Source: Malurus cyaneus samueli (lineage: Eukaryota; Chordata; Aves; Passeriformes; Maluridae). Taken from it: a stretch of 64,000 nucleotides of DNA. The DNA is taken from positions 76,499,082-76,563,081 of the forward strand of contig CM019215.1 in the NCBI GenBank assembly GCA_009741485.1, read 5' to 3'. This document shows positions 24,645 through 36,832 of the stretch, in pieces. The notes below the pieces were generated by a model, which was given only the letters and a program-made list of their open reading frames with translations, was not told the origin of the DNA and made no database searches. The position numbers were made by a program, and so were the translations under genes. Each line of letters begins with the position of its first letter. The first letter of the stretch is position 1.

Positions 24645-26539
24645 ATTTAGCTGTGCTGAGTCTTTAAACATATCTATGTGCCTTGCTTGCAGTTAATGGG
24701 AAATCTCAGTCCCTTGTGCAAAACAGTGCTTCATAAATCACTCTAATTCCTTCCATTGCATTTTCATCTCTACGTACAATAAGGGGAGAGAGTAAATGTC
24801 TCCCTGTCTTCAAATTCAATTTAAGACACATTACTTGATGAAATGTATATTTGCATAAACATTTCTCACTGGGGATGGCATCTAAATTTGCACTGTGGAA
24901 TTTGACAGCAGAGTTTTATAATCTTAAATTCCACTTATTTATCTCAGGATCCTGCATACTCAGTAATTTCCTATTCATATTTAGCTTAAATTTTAAACAA
25001 CATAATGTCCTAAGGTTTGTATACAAAGATAGATTTTGTATGAAAATACTGAGGACCAGTTTTTGTTCCTTGTCAATATGTCTGAGAGGTGAAGAGTCAA
25101 GCAGAGTTGAATGGACTTGTAGTTTTGTTTCTATGGTAGGGCTACAGACTGAAATGAGGTTTTATTTGGCAACAAATTCTATTGCTGTGTTAGAAGAATA
25201 AAATAAAAAACTCAATTGCACATAAGAAAGGTGAGCAAAATATAAAGTTGGCGATGTTCTGGCTTCTGTGAATAATCTGATACAGAACAGGCAGAAAAAT
25301 AGGTGCTCCTTCAGAAATACAGATATGCATATCTTCACTGTCAATAGTTAGGAAAGAAGCATTCAGAGGGATGAACTAATTTTCCAAGAGTATTTAAATT
25401 AATGTGCTGTTCTCTTTTTTCTTTTCTTAATTTTCTTTTTTTTTTTTTAGTGGCTAAATAAAGTTGTGATACCCAGTTCTACCACTGCAGAAGCCTTAAA
25501 GTGGACAGAGAATGACATGAAATGAAGTATTACTCCGCTTAAATCAGGTTTGTTGAATTGACATACTAGAAAGTATTGCCAAGGCACAGGGCTAAAACAC
25601 ATTCCAGACTTGCGGAATGTAATGAAAGGTGGCAATTGTATTTGTTCTAGGAAATGTTACACATTTGCAGACTTGTACTCTCAACAGGAAAAATGGCATA
25701 ATTTTTACCTAAATTTAAATAGAACTGATGCGTGGACATTTAAAGCCATCTGAGTGTTTTAAATTTTTATGGTTTTCCTCACTAAAGCTGCTGTTCCTAC
25801 TCCATTCAAGTTCACTGTGAGTTCCCATGTATGACACTCTGTAGAAATTCATAAATGTTTGATGAGCATACGGAACTAGATATGAATGCTTGCATGGGTT
25901 CTTATTATATGGATGGCATATTATCTTAGCTTTATTTGAATTTCAGAACCTGTAGTTTTTCAGTATTTTGATATTTCTATGCTAAACCTTTGCTGCATTT
26001 TAAACAGGAGGTCCACACAGAAAATTCAGATGCTGCAAAGCACAGGTTTGGACATGCTCAAGACATGAGGTTTGCTATTAGTTCCATTTCTACCAGGGTT
26101 GTGATTATAAAAACATGTTGGTCTTGTTAATAAAGGCCTTGTATGATGCTTTGCATCTTTCAGTAGTGAGGTGCTTCTTAAGGAAGGAGATGTCTTCAGG
26201 TTTCAGTTCTAACAAATTCTTCTCTAAGCTTCTCATGTCTCTGGCAAAACAGCATCTGTACAGCTCCTCTAATCCTTGCTTGCATGAGAGATTACTCTCT
26301 TCTGATAGGTGGAATAAAGATCCTATGAGGTAAGAAGAAGCAAAATAACCATGTCCAAGTTAACCTGTTGATAGAGCAGAGATTACTCAGTGGCTGCAAA
26401 GCAGTTTTTATTAACAGAACGAGTTTAGCTGCTTTAAGGGAATTGAGTGGAATTGTGGAATCATCCTTATGTTTGATTTCAACCATTAAAGCACTCAAAC
26501 ATGCCTCATGTTTTTTATTTTCTTTTCAGCAGAAGCTTT
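24645..26539. other. AT-rich unique sequence, no gene seen
   Basis: Includes a T-rich tract at about 25436-25449. The 116-codon frame at 24851-25201 has no recognised domain or splice context. Confidence 0.5.
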
Positions 26540-27780
26540 TACCATGAAGGGAATATTGAGAACAGTTGGCTGCGTTTTCCTAACTCCATCACTGGCTTTA
26601 GAATTATTCAAGTTGTTCAAAAAACATTACTAATTTACAGATAGTGTAAGCTAGATTGTCAGAAAAGTTGTAACAGAATGCAACTTTCACTGGCCCATTT
26701 CTAATTTGACTGTTAGTACTGGCTGCAAGTAGACATTCATTGTCATTCCATTTTTGCCAATTTTAGTCGCAAACAGGCAAAGTGCTTATCAACAAAACTC
26801 ACAAGGTTTAAGAGTTTGTCTTTTGGACATGACTCCCCTGGCCTTCAAGTTGCCAAACAGGACTATCGCTTATAAGTTAAGATAAACTTTTTTAAAATAT
26901 TACTGACTTGCAAAATTATCTAAAATCAACAAAATTCAAGAGGATGGGTTTGTCAGGGGTTTACATATAAGCGTGTGCATAAAAACTGGGCTGTTTACCT
27001 CAATTTGGGAAAGCTAACAAAGGTTTCTTATTGATTGCTATCTATTTTTAGCTGCATGCAGAACCAGTGAGCAAAACAGGTGACACATCAACATAAATTT
27101 ATCTGCAATGCAGACGGGTGAGTGAGAAACAGGAGAGGGGTGCTGTATGTGTGTGGTTCCACCAGTGAGATACCTGATATGAGAAACAGAAAAGATATAA
27201 AATGGTCTCCAGGTTTGTTTGTTAGAGTCCCTGCTCAGGGGAAAATGATAAGAGACAACTATTTCAACCCTGTGTTGGGGTACAGCCCCTCTGCAGCTTG
27301 CAGGGACTTTGCCCTGATCCACCAATGATCTACATTAGCACGCACACTGTGGTTATTGTGCATTGGTGTGAGTTGATTTAATCTGAAAGACTGATACAAA
27401 CTTTCTTAAGAAAAGGTGATTTGCAATTTTTCAATGGGCTTAATTGAATCCAAAATTCAATTTGCTCGTGCTGTCTGCAACCTTTAAACAATCAATGGCT
27501 ATACAATTTCAGCAATGACTCTTTAAAATTAGAATTATTGAAAAGGCTTACATGTAGTGATAAACAGAGTGAGGTGGTATTGACTGGCCAGTGGAAGACA
27601 TTGATTTGAACTGTAAACAAGTATTATGCTAGAAGAATTGCATTACTGCAGGACTTTTTGCCACTCTTATTCTGAGTCACCTGTAAACAGGTTTCATGCC
27701 ATTTATTTGATTATGGTTTTAATATGCTTTTAATTGCCTGAGGAGATTTATGATTGAGGAAACACGAAAGTCTGAAAACC
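26540..27780. promoter_or_regulatory. Candidate cluster of conserved non-coding sequence
   Basis: This stretch is free of simple repeats and rich in transcription-factor-like words. Two forkhead cores TGTAAACA lie 70 bp apart (27612-27619 and 27682-27689), the second inside the near-palindrome CCTGTAAACAGG (27680-27691). AT-rich homeodomain-like words such as GGGCTTAATTGAATCC (about 27438-27453) and TTTTAATTGCC (about 27728-27738) are scattered through 27330-27780. The left part (26560-27060) has similar character (GCCAATTTTAGTCGCAAACA). No long open frame spans it. The regulatory role is inferred from composition only. Confidence 0.35.
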
Positions 27781-29692
27781 ATCATGTGAAACAGATTGTA
27801 GGCACACCTTTCCACAGACTTTTTTTATTTAATAGAATGTGAATGCTTATGATGCACTGAACAAATACGCTTACCATATAAATGTATTTATACTGTGCCT
27901 GCAAATTAGCTTTCTCAAGAAAGAATAAGAGTTTTGTACATTCTTTTTCATCCAGATATGTTCCATACTTATTTTAACCAAACAAAAAAAAAAAATTGTA
28001 CTGACATTTCTAAAACATGTAAGATATATTCGCCTATTCACATGCTTTGTGAGGGTATTAAAGAACAAACTTGAAAATTACTGGAAATCTTCCATTTTTC
28101 AATCAGGAAAAACAGAATAATATTTGATCTAAACCACAAATAAATATATTGTTGTAACAAATGACATAACAACATAAATCAGATAACTAAGGAATCAAGA
28201 CTAGAATAATCATAGGCACCTTTTAAACTCAAATGATGATGCTCTATTAATCAACAGTCTTTTAACCCAAATGTGACAGGTGAAGGCACAGAATGACTAA
28301 TCTAGCAGCAGAAAACGGGTTGATATATTCTCATTTTAACTTGAATTGGTAGGTAAACAGCTAAATGTGAAAAAAGAAGGAAAGCTACAGCAAGAAGATT
28401 ACACATAAGAGTTAAAACTGTGTAGAGAATAAAAAGAGAATTAAAAGAGATAAAAGATGAACAAACAGCATGTTTGCACAGTTTAGAGAAACTTCAGCAA
28501 AACTTAAGTTCTGCAAAAAGAAGATCAAAAGTTCCTGGCAGACTTAGAATCTTACCCTTCACATCTGCTACAGGAGTCTTGGTTTTGGCTGTTGATGTTC
28601 ATCCCTTCTTTCATCAGCATGGATGCATGTTGCTAATTCTGTACTTGCACTGTGTGCAAGTCTCTTATCTGTGTCAGTTGAAATGTCAAGCATGAAATGT
28701 GTTTAGTATATGAAACAGATTTGTACCGAGAGGAAAATTTTGCCTCCGTTTTGTCTTCAGGCATAACTCAGATTTGACCTTAGAAAAGCATACACGAATC
28801 TGAGCACTTGGAACAAAGTTTGAGTCACATCTTTTAAGGAGTTGATTGCCACCTCATACTGACTGTATACCCACCAGTTCTGGAGAATTCAGTGCAATGA
28901 CACCCACTGGACACATTTCTGAGAGATAGTTTAAGCCCTCAGAGTCTGTCACTACGTGTCACTTTGGTAGATATAGGCTCTAGAACAGTTAAAAGGCATC
29001 ACAGTTCTATTTTTTACTGGCCTCAGTAGGAGCTGAACGCTGCAAAATACAGAAATGGGATGTAAATATCTAAATGACAGCTGGTGGTTTTGAGAAATGA
29101 GGTTACTTGTTCAACTTACATAAAATCTAATGGCTACAAATCTGTTGAAATTTAAGTCCAAAGTTTAGGAAAACTGTATTTATAACCGCTGGCAGCTCTA
29201 TATTTTTCTATCTTTATACATCTATTTTTAAAAGAACATAGGACTTTATTACTTTTATTCCTGTTTTGCTGTTTGCTGAATATACACCACTGTAATGCAG
29301 CATAAATTCATAATTTATCTGCAATTTTTCATGTGTCCAATGTAATAAATTCCCTTCTATTACATTTGAAAAAAAAAATGATTTGTCTTTTATAAGTTTT
29401 CCCCACCTGTGTTTAAGGAAATAATGAAGAATTTGTCTTGTGCTGAAGCCATTGAGGAACATAATAGATGCCAAATTTTAAAGCTTAAACTCAGAGAAAC
29501 ATGATATGAAAGGGACTGAAGTGTCAAAAGAAAATGATTTTAATTTGGTGTGCAGACATGGCTTGCTTCTTAAGACTTCAAATTTCATGTCAGATTCATA
29601 CAAAACTATTTCCAGTAAAACCTAAAAACACCCCAGTGTAAGTTTTACTGATTATCTGCTTTTATGATTCACACATATTCCACACAAACAAT

Positions 29693-29693
<1 letters not shown>
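27781..29693. other. AT-rich unique sequence, no gene seen
   Basis: No repeat or coding region recognised. Confidence 0.55.

Positions 29694-29725
<32 letters not shown>
29694..29725 (+). repeat. 32-base poly(A) tract
   Basis: Uninterrupted A run after CAAACAATC. No parent retrocopy identified upstream. Confidence 0.9.
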
Positions 29726-29728
<3 letters not shown>

Positions 29729-31799
29729 TTGAGAACAGTAGCTCTCTGAAGATCTTGACTATTATTCTCTTTACAGATAAGTTTCTGTATTTCTAATTTG
29801 AGACCATCCTTATGCAAAAGAAGGGTGTACTCTTTCAAAATCCCAGATATTGAGAGCAATGCATGCTGAACAACAACACTTTCTGCTCTGGTGGGTATTG
29901 GCAATGGTTGGGCATGCTGGTGAGACATAAAATTTCTCTCTATTATAAACACAAAGGAGAACACATTCTAGAAACACCAGGAACAACAAAAACTTGAGGA
30001 CAGAAACTAAGAAATGCCAGGTACCTCAAAAGAAAACCAAGAAGTGTCTTGGATGAGTAACAGTGGTTCAGAGGTTACAAAAATAACTCTGAGGGCAGCT
30101 GAAGGGCATGGCCTGTGTGCACCTGCTGGGTTATAGCCCATGGTCTGTCCTGGCCCCTTCATTCTTACTGCCAAAATGAATCTGAATCTCAAAATTTGCC
30201 TGAATACTGTAAAATGTAGTTATTCATCTGAACACTTACTTTGTAAATTACTTTATTGGTATTCAACATTCATACTTTACTACTGCACTGCTTCAAAAGC
30301 CTGAGTCATCCAGTGAAGGTGTAGAAGTTACACTTGATGGTCTGGCTAATCAATAATAGAGTACTCTATTAAGCCAAGACAGACTAACAGCTGAAATTGA
30401 AAGCAAATTTTAATTTTGAACATATTATACACAGAGAAGTTTGAATTTCAGAGACTAAATCTAGTATGGCCTTTTTTATGATTGCTAAAATGCTACCCAA
30501 CATTAGGTTTTGGTATGTTACATGATTGCAGGTTTGTGATGGGATCCTGCTGTTTCCATGAAAAATTTTGTCAGAATCTAGTCTTTATTTAAATAAAAAA
30601 TGATGATATTTATTTCATTTGGATACCTACATGCCTAGAGAGTTCATCTGTATTAGCAGGCTTTTTTTCTCTTCAGCAGTGCAGATGCAAACAGCAAGAG
30701 ATACACTCTTCTATTGCCAAAAATCCAAATGCCAACTGCACAGGAACAGATGCAATGCTCTATTCTGCAAACAGTTTGAAAAATTTGCTCTGGAAGGTGT
30801 AATGTGACCCTTTATAGCAACAGTATATTAAGTGTGAAATGGAAAGATGTAATCAACAAAACCATAAAAATTTGACTACTGCTTATGCAATGCAGTTCAT
30901 AAAGTCAAGGGACTAACTCAGACTGGAGATACTGTCATGTTACTAAATGCAGACAAATTTACCACAAGCTGCTGTTCAAATGCAAAAACCTGTAGCTTAA
31001 AGGTGATCAGGAGGCAGATTAACTGTTTCTATGCGATTTGTAACACACTGAGATGTATGGAAAACATGAAGTAAATTGAAATTAATACCATTTCATAACA
31101 TAGGAATGTAAATTTACTTACATTTGTGGCCATGAAATAAATCCTTTAGAGATTTGAAGAGTGTGCGTTATAGAATGCCAAATTTTATTAAATTTTCCTA
31201 AATAAATTTTCCTTAAATTTAGGAAATACTGAGTACTCACAGTGGACTAAACCACAACATAAAGGAAGTTCCTTCCCTTCTTCATCCCTGTCTCTACATC
31301 TAAGTTATAGTGGGGTGAGATAAACTCCTGGGTTAGTCTCTATAAATTGTTGCACATAGCCTTGATTCCAGGGCACTAGTCCCAAAACTAAGAGTAGGTT
31401 GTAGGATAATTCATCACTGAAGCTTGGTTGATGTGGACTAAATAGTTCGTACAGGTCAGTGTGATCTTGTGTGGGTGGAAGGGTCACAGGGCACAAAACA
31501 TCCTTGCCTGGAGTGTGGATTGAGAGTGGGCAAGGTCAAGACTGAATGGATTATTTTCAATCCAGGTGAGGTCCAAGCCCTATCTTGATTGAGACTGAAA
31601 CACCTGAGGTTTTATGTTAATTGATTGAAGCTATGACCAGATTTAGGAAGAAGAATTAATCTCCCCTCAGCCCTAGCAAATGTCTTTGTCGCTGGGGCTT
31701 GCTTTATACTTTAGCAAAGAGCACAGATTTAAAGAGGAACAACATAACCCAAGTTGATGCACCACTCTGAAGAAATATGTAACAATGCTTAATGTAGTA
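29726..31799. other. AT-rich unique sequence, no gene seen
   Basis: Holds a 16-bp perfect palindrome AATAGAGTACTCTATT at 30355-30370. Nothing else recognised. Confidence 0.55.
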
Positions 31800-32300
31800 C
31801 TCCAGTTCGGAGAAGACTTTCATCTTCTTGGATGATATGCCTACCCACCCTGGTACTGTTGCCAGTGCCCCCCAGACATTAATAGGTCATAAGAACCCAG
31901 CCCAGCCTCATTTGGGACCTCCACCTACTCCCTCTGCCCATGGGCCCAGGACCCTAATTTCAGCACAGCCCCGGGCCTCCAGCTCTTCCCTGAGCTGAGC
32001 CGTAGGCATGCCTGTCTCCAATCCAATGTCTCTGTCTATAATTCTTGGCAGGGCCTTGCACCTGTACTGTAAGCAGCCTGACCCCAGCCCTGTTTTCTGG
32101 CTGGATCTCTCAGACTTATTCTGTTACTCCAGCTCTGCTTCTTGGCTCCGTTTTAACTTGCTCCTGCCTGGCCCCTTTGGATGGATCCCAGCCCTGGATT
32201 TTTCCTTGCTGTGCTGTTGATGTCCAATACTTGCACCTGACTGGCTTCCCTGATTATGCACTGTGGGATGTCACCTGCCGGTGAAGGATGCTGCCCGCGT
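31800..32300. mobile_element. GC-rich block, probable LTR-type dispersed repeat of unrecognised family
   Basis: Composition shifts sharply to about half GC, with C-rich phrases (AGCCCAGCCTCATTTGGGAC, CAGCACAGCCCCGGGCCTCC, TTTGGATGGATCCCAGCCCT). A motif near its left end, TAATAG..TC followed by CAGCCTCATTTGGGACCTCC, recurs at 59060-59105 with the same spacing, which suggests a dispersed element. Open frames here (32008-32220, 32045-32284) overlap and look incidental. I cannot name the family or its exact ends. A single-copy GC-rich region is the alternative. Confidence 0.35.
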
Positions 32301-35300
32301 CTGTCACCCTTAGCTCCTGGCTCCTCCTTCATGTGGGACAGTCCAACCCTTTCTGCTCCCTGGAAACTGCATGAAAGGGGGACACAGCCACTATGTTTTT
32401 GTCAAGAGTGGATGAGGCATGTTGTGGGCACCAAGAATGGTGGGAGGAAGTGGGAAGAAGAGATTTATCAGGCTAATGAATGAGGTGCTGAGTGCTCAGC
32501 TCCACCAGTGTGGTGGCAGTTCTGTTCTGCTCTGTGTGCTGAGAACACTCCCCTTCCAGGAGATAACAAATGGATTTCAATAAATGTCTCTGTTTACAGA
32601 TCACACCTGGAACGCACTTAAGTCTCCCAAGTCTAGTTTGGGGATCTGCGTCTCCACAGGGTTCACAGCAGTAATTATGCACCATGGATCCTTCATGACA
32701 TCAGCCATTGCACCAGAGCACCTATACCAAGGTTTGGTGGTTTTTCTGATTTTTCTGCTTCTACTTTTCAAACTGTAGTTTTGGAGTAGCCATGAACTCT
32801 GGCAACCAACTCTTTGTCTCTGACTCCCAACCATCTGCACAACATACCTTGAAGGCAGCCTGCCCAGATTTGCCTGGCGAAACAACGGCAGATGAAAGTA
32901 TTGAAATCTCTCCTACACGTGGGATGGTCTGGCAAGACTGGAGACTGCTGGCAGATCAGAAAGAAAAATTGCTGTTGTGGGCAGATTCAGACTGCTCCTT
33001 CTGACATTCCCAGGAAATAAATACCTGTGGCTATTTTAACATAGTTAACAAAAAAAAGCTTCCTTGCATGCCCTTTGTAGTCTTGCCTCCATGCTACCTT
33101 AAGTGCTAAAACCAAACATGAGGTAATTTAACTACAAGTCACTGGGGTAAAAAAAATAAATAAAATTTCCTCCTAGAATAATTTCAAAATAATTTTTATG
33201 CTCAGTTTCATGGATGAGATATTTCAGTGTGATGATTTCCATCTTAATGACTTAATCAAACATTTTTAAGGTTTATGTCATTTCTTATTTGTCTGAACTA
33301 CTTATGGAGTATAGAATAACTGTGCAATTCATTATTCCTTTCACATCTCTGAAGGAAGATGGGTGTCTGTTATGACGGGTTTTTTTTAGGACAGTTCTTT
33401 GCTGGAAAAATGAATAGTGGTTTTGAATTCTAGATATAGGATTTAAACTTCAAAGTCCTTTTTTGTTCTTTTATTCCTTTGTCCTCCAATAGCAGACCAT
33501 TTTGTATGTGTATATATATACAGCTGTTCAGAAACAACCTTCAAAGATCACAGGAAATTATTTTAGCAATATCTCAGAAGGTGGCCTCAAACAGTAATTT
33601 TTATTACTGCAAGGGATGCTATAAAATAGATTTTTTCTTGTGTCTGCTCCCACATTGAATTCAGACTCTTCTCTGTCAGGGACAATGATATTATTACTTC
33701 TTTATCTTCTAACCTACTCCTCACTGGTTCCTTCCTATCTCATAGACTTTGGGAGAGAGCCTTCTAACAAAATTTAATGGTAAATCTGCCACTTTTTTAT
33801 GAGCTCAAGTTCACTGAGCATTATAAAGAATGGAAAAGATACACCCTTATTTTTTGTTCTTGAAGACAAGTACAACCTAAATAAGCTCAAGATTCATTGT
33901 GCTAAATGATTTAACTTTACTAAAGGAGATTTTTCACAGAAGTAAAACAGGGCATATAAGTAACAAGTCTGTTGAGACCTGATGGGGCAAAAAGGGTAGT
34001 GCTGTCTTCTTTTGGGAAACTGTAGGTTAAAAATCTTGATTCAGTAAAGTATTTTAGTACTTTAGACCTATCTTTAAGCAATTTGCTCCATTTTACGTGT
34101 TACTGTCAAGAAAAAATTGGTGGCTAAGTCTGGGAACACATTCCCAAATCTATGAAATAAATTACTTTATCACAGTCTCACAGGAAGCCTGTTGTAGCCT
34201 TAGGAATTGGATTTCTGCCTCCTTATTATGAATCCAATACCATGACCTTAAATTAATTTATTTTATGGCTGTTTGGACAGGAAAATCTTGGCTTCTTGTA
34301 CATGCATTCTGGCTTCTTAGCTCTACACTGAAGGCAGGATTACAGATTCCAGCAGACAGGTCTATTTTTCTTTTTGTCTGTACTGTCCTTCAGTATTTGC
34401 ACCAGAGTCAGTTTATTTTCTGTTTCCAACTGAGGGCAAGTGATTGTACTAATCAGATGAAATAGATCTCAAGAAAACATAATGGATATAGGCTCTTTAA
34501 AGACTACTGAGACACAACAGAAGAACCAAGGGGCAATAAAAAGATCTTCTTTGCAAACAGATAGTCTGATATGCTAGGGAATAGGGAGAAAATTCCTGTT
34601 AAACTGTATTTGAGGTTGATGTGAGTGTACACAGATACCTTAATGAGGCCATTTAGCCTTCTTTACAGTTTGCTAAATGAAACTGTGGGGTTTTGGGGGT
34701 TATGTCTGAGGATTTTGCCACTTGAAAATGAAAGGTGGGAGATGAATTAAAAGAAATTCATCTGGGCTGAGAAAGAAGCAGAGTTACTCCTAGTGGGCTT
34801 GATGTCGGTGAGAGATAACATACTTGCCACATACTCTTGGTAGGGTAAAAAAGGGGTGTTAATACAAGTTAACTAAACACTTTACTGAGAGAAGTTTTTT
34901 TTTTTGCTCCAGAATGATTATATCACTTCTCTGGACAATGTAAAGACCCTACCTGAACAGCACATCTTTCCAAAAATAAAACAGTACTTTTTAATATTAC
35001 CACAAGCTACCCTGCTCCTATTTTAGTATTTTTTTCAATTTGCAACTACTTCATATTTTGGGTATAATGTTACTTGACATACCACATTGCTGTTTAGAGG
35101 GAGGTTTACTGTATAAAAAAAAAAATTAGAAATATATTAGAAATGACAATACAACTTTTATTTCAGTTTAAAATCACTTTTTCAAAATATTTGCATTGCA
35201 CATCCTTGTAAGATGCTTTCACCTTCTCTTTAAGAGTGGTTAGTAGATTTTTGTGATATAACACTTTTTTTTTAATCTAAATAAAAAGGATTAAAACCAA

Positions 35301-35349
35301 AAGTGTTTTAAATAGAAATTCTGTAATATCCTCACAATTTAAAAGAAGG
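32301..35349. other. Unique sequence, no gene seen
   Basis: Several frames of 60-95 codons overlap between 32256 and 33004 on both strands. None matches a known protein by eye. The remainder is AT-rich, with a short TA-rich patch near 33508-33522. Confidence 0.5.
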
Positions 35350-35390
35350 TTTTTTTGTTTTTTTTTTTTTTTTTTTTTTTTTATTTTTTA
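35350..35390. repeat. Poly(T) tract
   Basis: T-rich run including 25 uninterrupted T (35358-35382). Confidence 0.95.
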
Positions 35391-35679
35391 GTTTCAGAGG
35401 TGATTATGAAACAAGAGACTGTTCACTGATTTGTGTCTGGAAAGGTACTGATCACAAATGAAGAAAAAATATTAGTACTGAGAAAATATTTTTGTTCAAG
35501 GAGATATATTTTATATTTATATTTTATCAAGTGATTTAAACACCTTGGTTATTATGCTCTATTAGAGCATTTCCTTTGCAAATACAACCTAATGCAAAAA
35601 TAATGAGTCTTTCTTGAAATCGTAGCATCTTAACTTAAAGTACCTGCTGTTTCTTATGTGTCTTAAATGCATTGCCATC

Positions 35680-36230
35680 TCATTTTGACAGTCCTGGGGA
35701 CAAATCATATCCTTAAGAATGCCCATGGGAGCTCATCCTAGTGCTGTGCTCCCTATGCCCGTGCCTCCTCTGGCTGCAAGCTATTTCTGAATCAGTTTCT
35801 CACTGTCCTTGCTGATTACTAAAATTGTATCTCTCCAGGGATGTGGGAACTGCTAACTCACGCCTGCTGTTGAGAAGAGAGGTGGTTTCCTGGCCCAGCC
35901 CTGGCTGTCGTGTCCAGGCAGTGAGCTGGCAGTGGTGATCCAGCACCTGCAGCCGTGGCATGGCCTTCTCTGGGCATTGAGCTCTTTCTCTCTCCGCTGA
36001 GGCTCAGCAGGGGCCGCCGCTGGGGAGCACATGAATTTCTGCGTTTGAGAGTAGCACAGTGCTCTCCCTGCACAAGAGAACCTCCCCAGACATTCTCCAA
36101 GGCCCTCCAGGGATGCTGATGTGGTGCTGCTGGGATGTGCTGCTGCCCTGCCAAGTGTCTCTTATGGCACTGTGACCCTGCTGTCACTTATCCCTGTCCT
36201 TGGCATGCTGACTCCCAGCCCTTCAGCCAC
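35680..36230. other. GC-richer single-copy block, no gene recognised
   Basis: Composition rises relative to the flanks. A 109-codon minus-strand frame (35858-36187) lies here but shows only low-complexity Ala/Gly/His-rich sequence without domain features. I recognise no repeat family. Confidence 0.4.
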
Positions 36231-36832
36231 CTGACAAAGCAACACCACGCTCTGGAATAGCAATTTATCTTCAGAACAATGCAGTTGGGTAACAGATTCT
36301 TCACTTCTAGTTCAGCATCTGATTGATTATTTGTGAATTTTCATGAGCACAGGGAGGTCTGCCTAGAAAATAGTAGAAATCATTTTCCTCAGTTAGCTTT
36401 CATACATCTACGAGACAATTATCACTTCAGGTAGGCATGAGAGATAAAATGTAATGCATAGTATCAATGAAGCCTGCAAAGTTATTTAAGGTATATAGAA
36501 ATTACCTTAAAGGTGTTGCAATAACTTTGCCTAAATATATTTTCTAAGGCTAATTGAACTATGATTCAGAATGAAATTTAAGAGAATATTTCAAAACAAA
36601 GAATGAAAATTAATTTATAATTTGACTTAACACAGCTAATTCAAATAGAAATAATTTGATAGAGCTTCCAAAATTAAAAATAAAACTTGTATCTTCCCCC
36701 TTACAATATCTCTTCTTAAACTTAGTGTTTTGTTGTTTGTTTTTTATTAAAGAACAGTAACTTTCTTAGTGTTTGTACTCTATGACTGCCTAAATGTAAC
36801 AAATGTAACTTTTATGTGTGTGTTTTCGGCAA
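36231..36832. other. AT-rich unique sequence, no gene seen
   Basis: Nothing recognised. A small direct repeat (AAATGTAAC twice) lies near 36792-36808. Confidence 0.5.

Noticed and set aside
30355..30370. 16-bp palindrome AATAGAGTACTCTATT as an operator-like site
   Set aside because: Short palindromes of this length are expected by chance in AT-rich DNA and no supporting context was seen.
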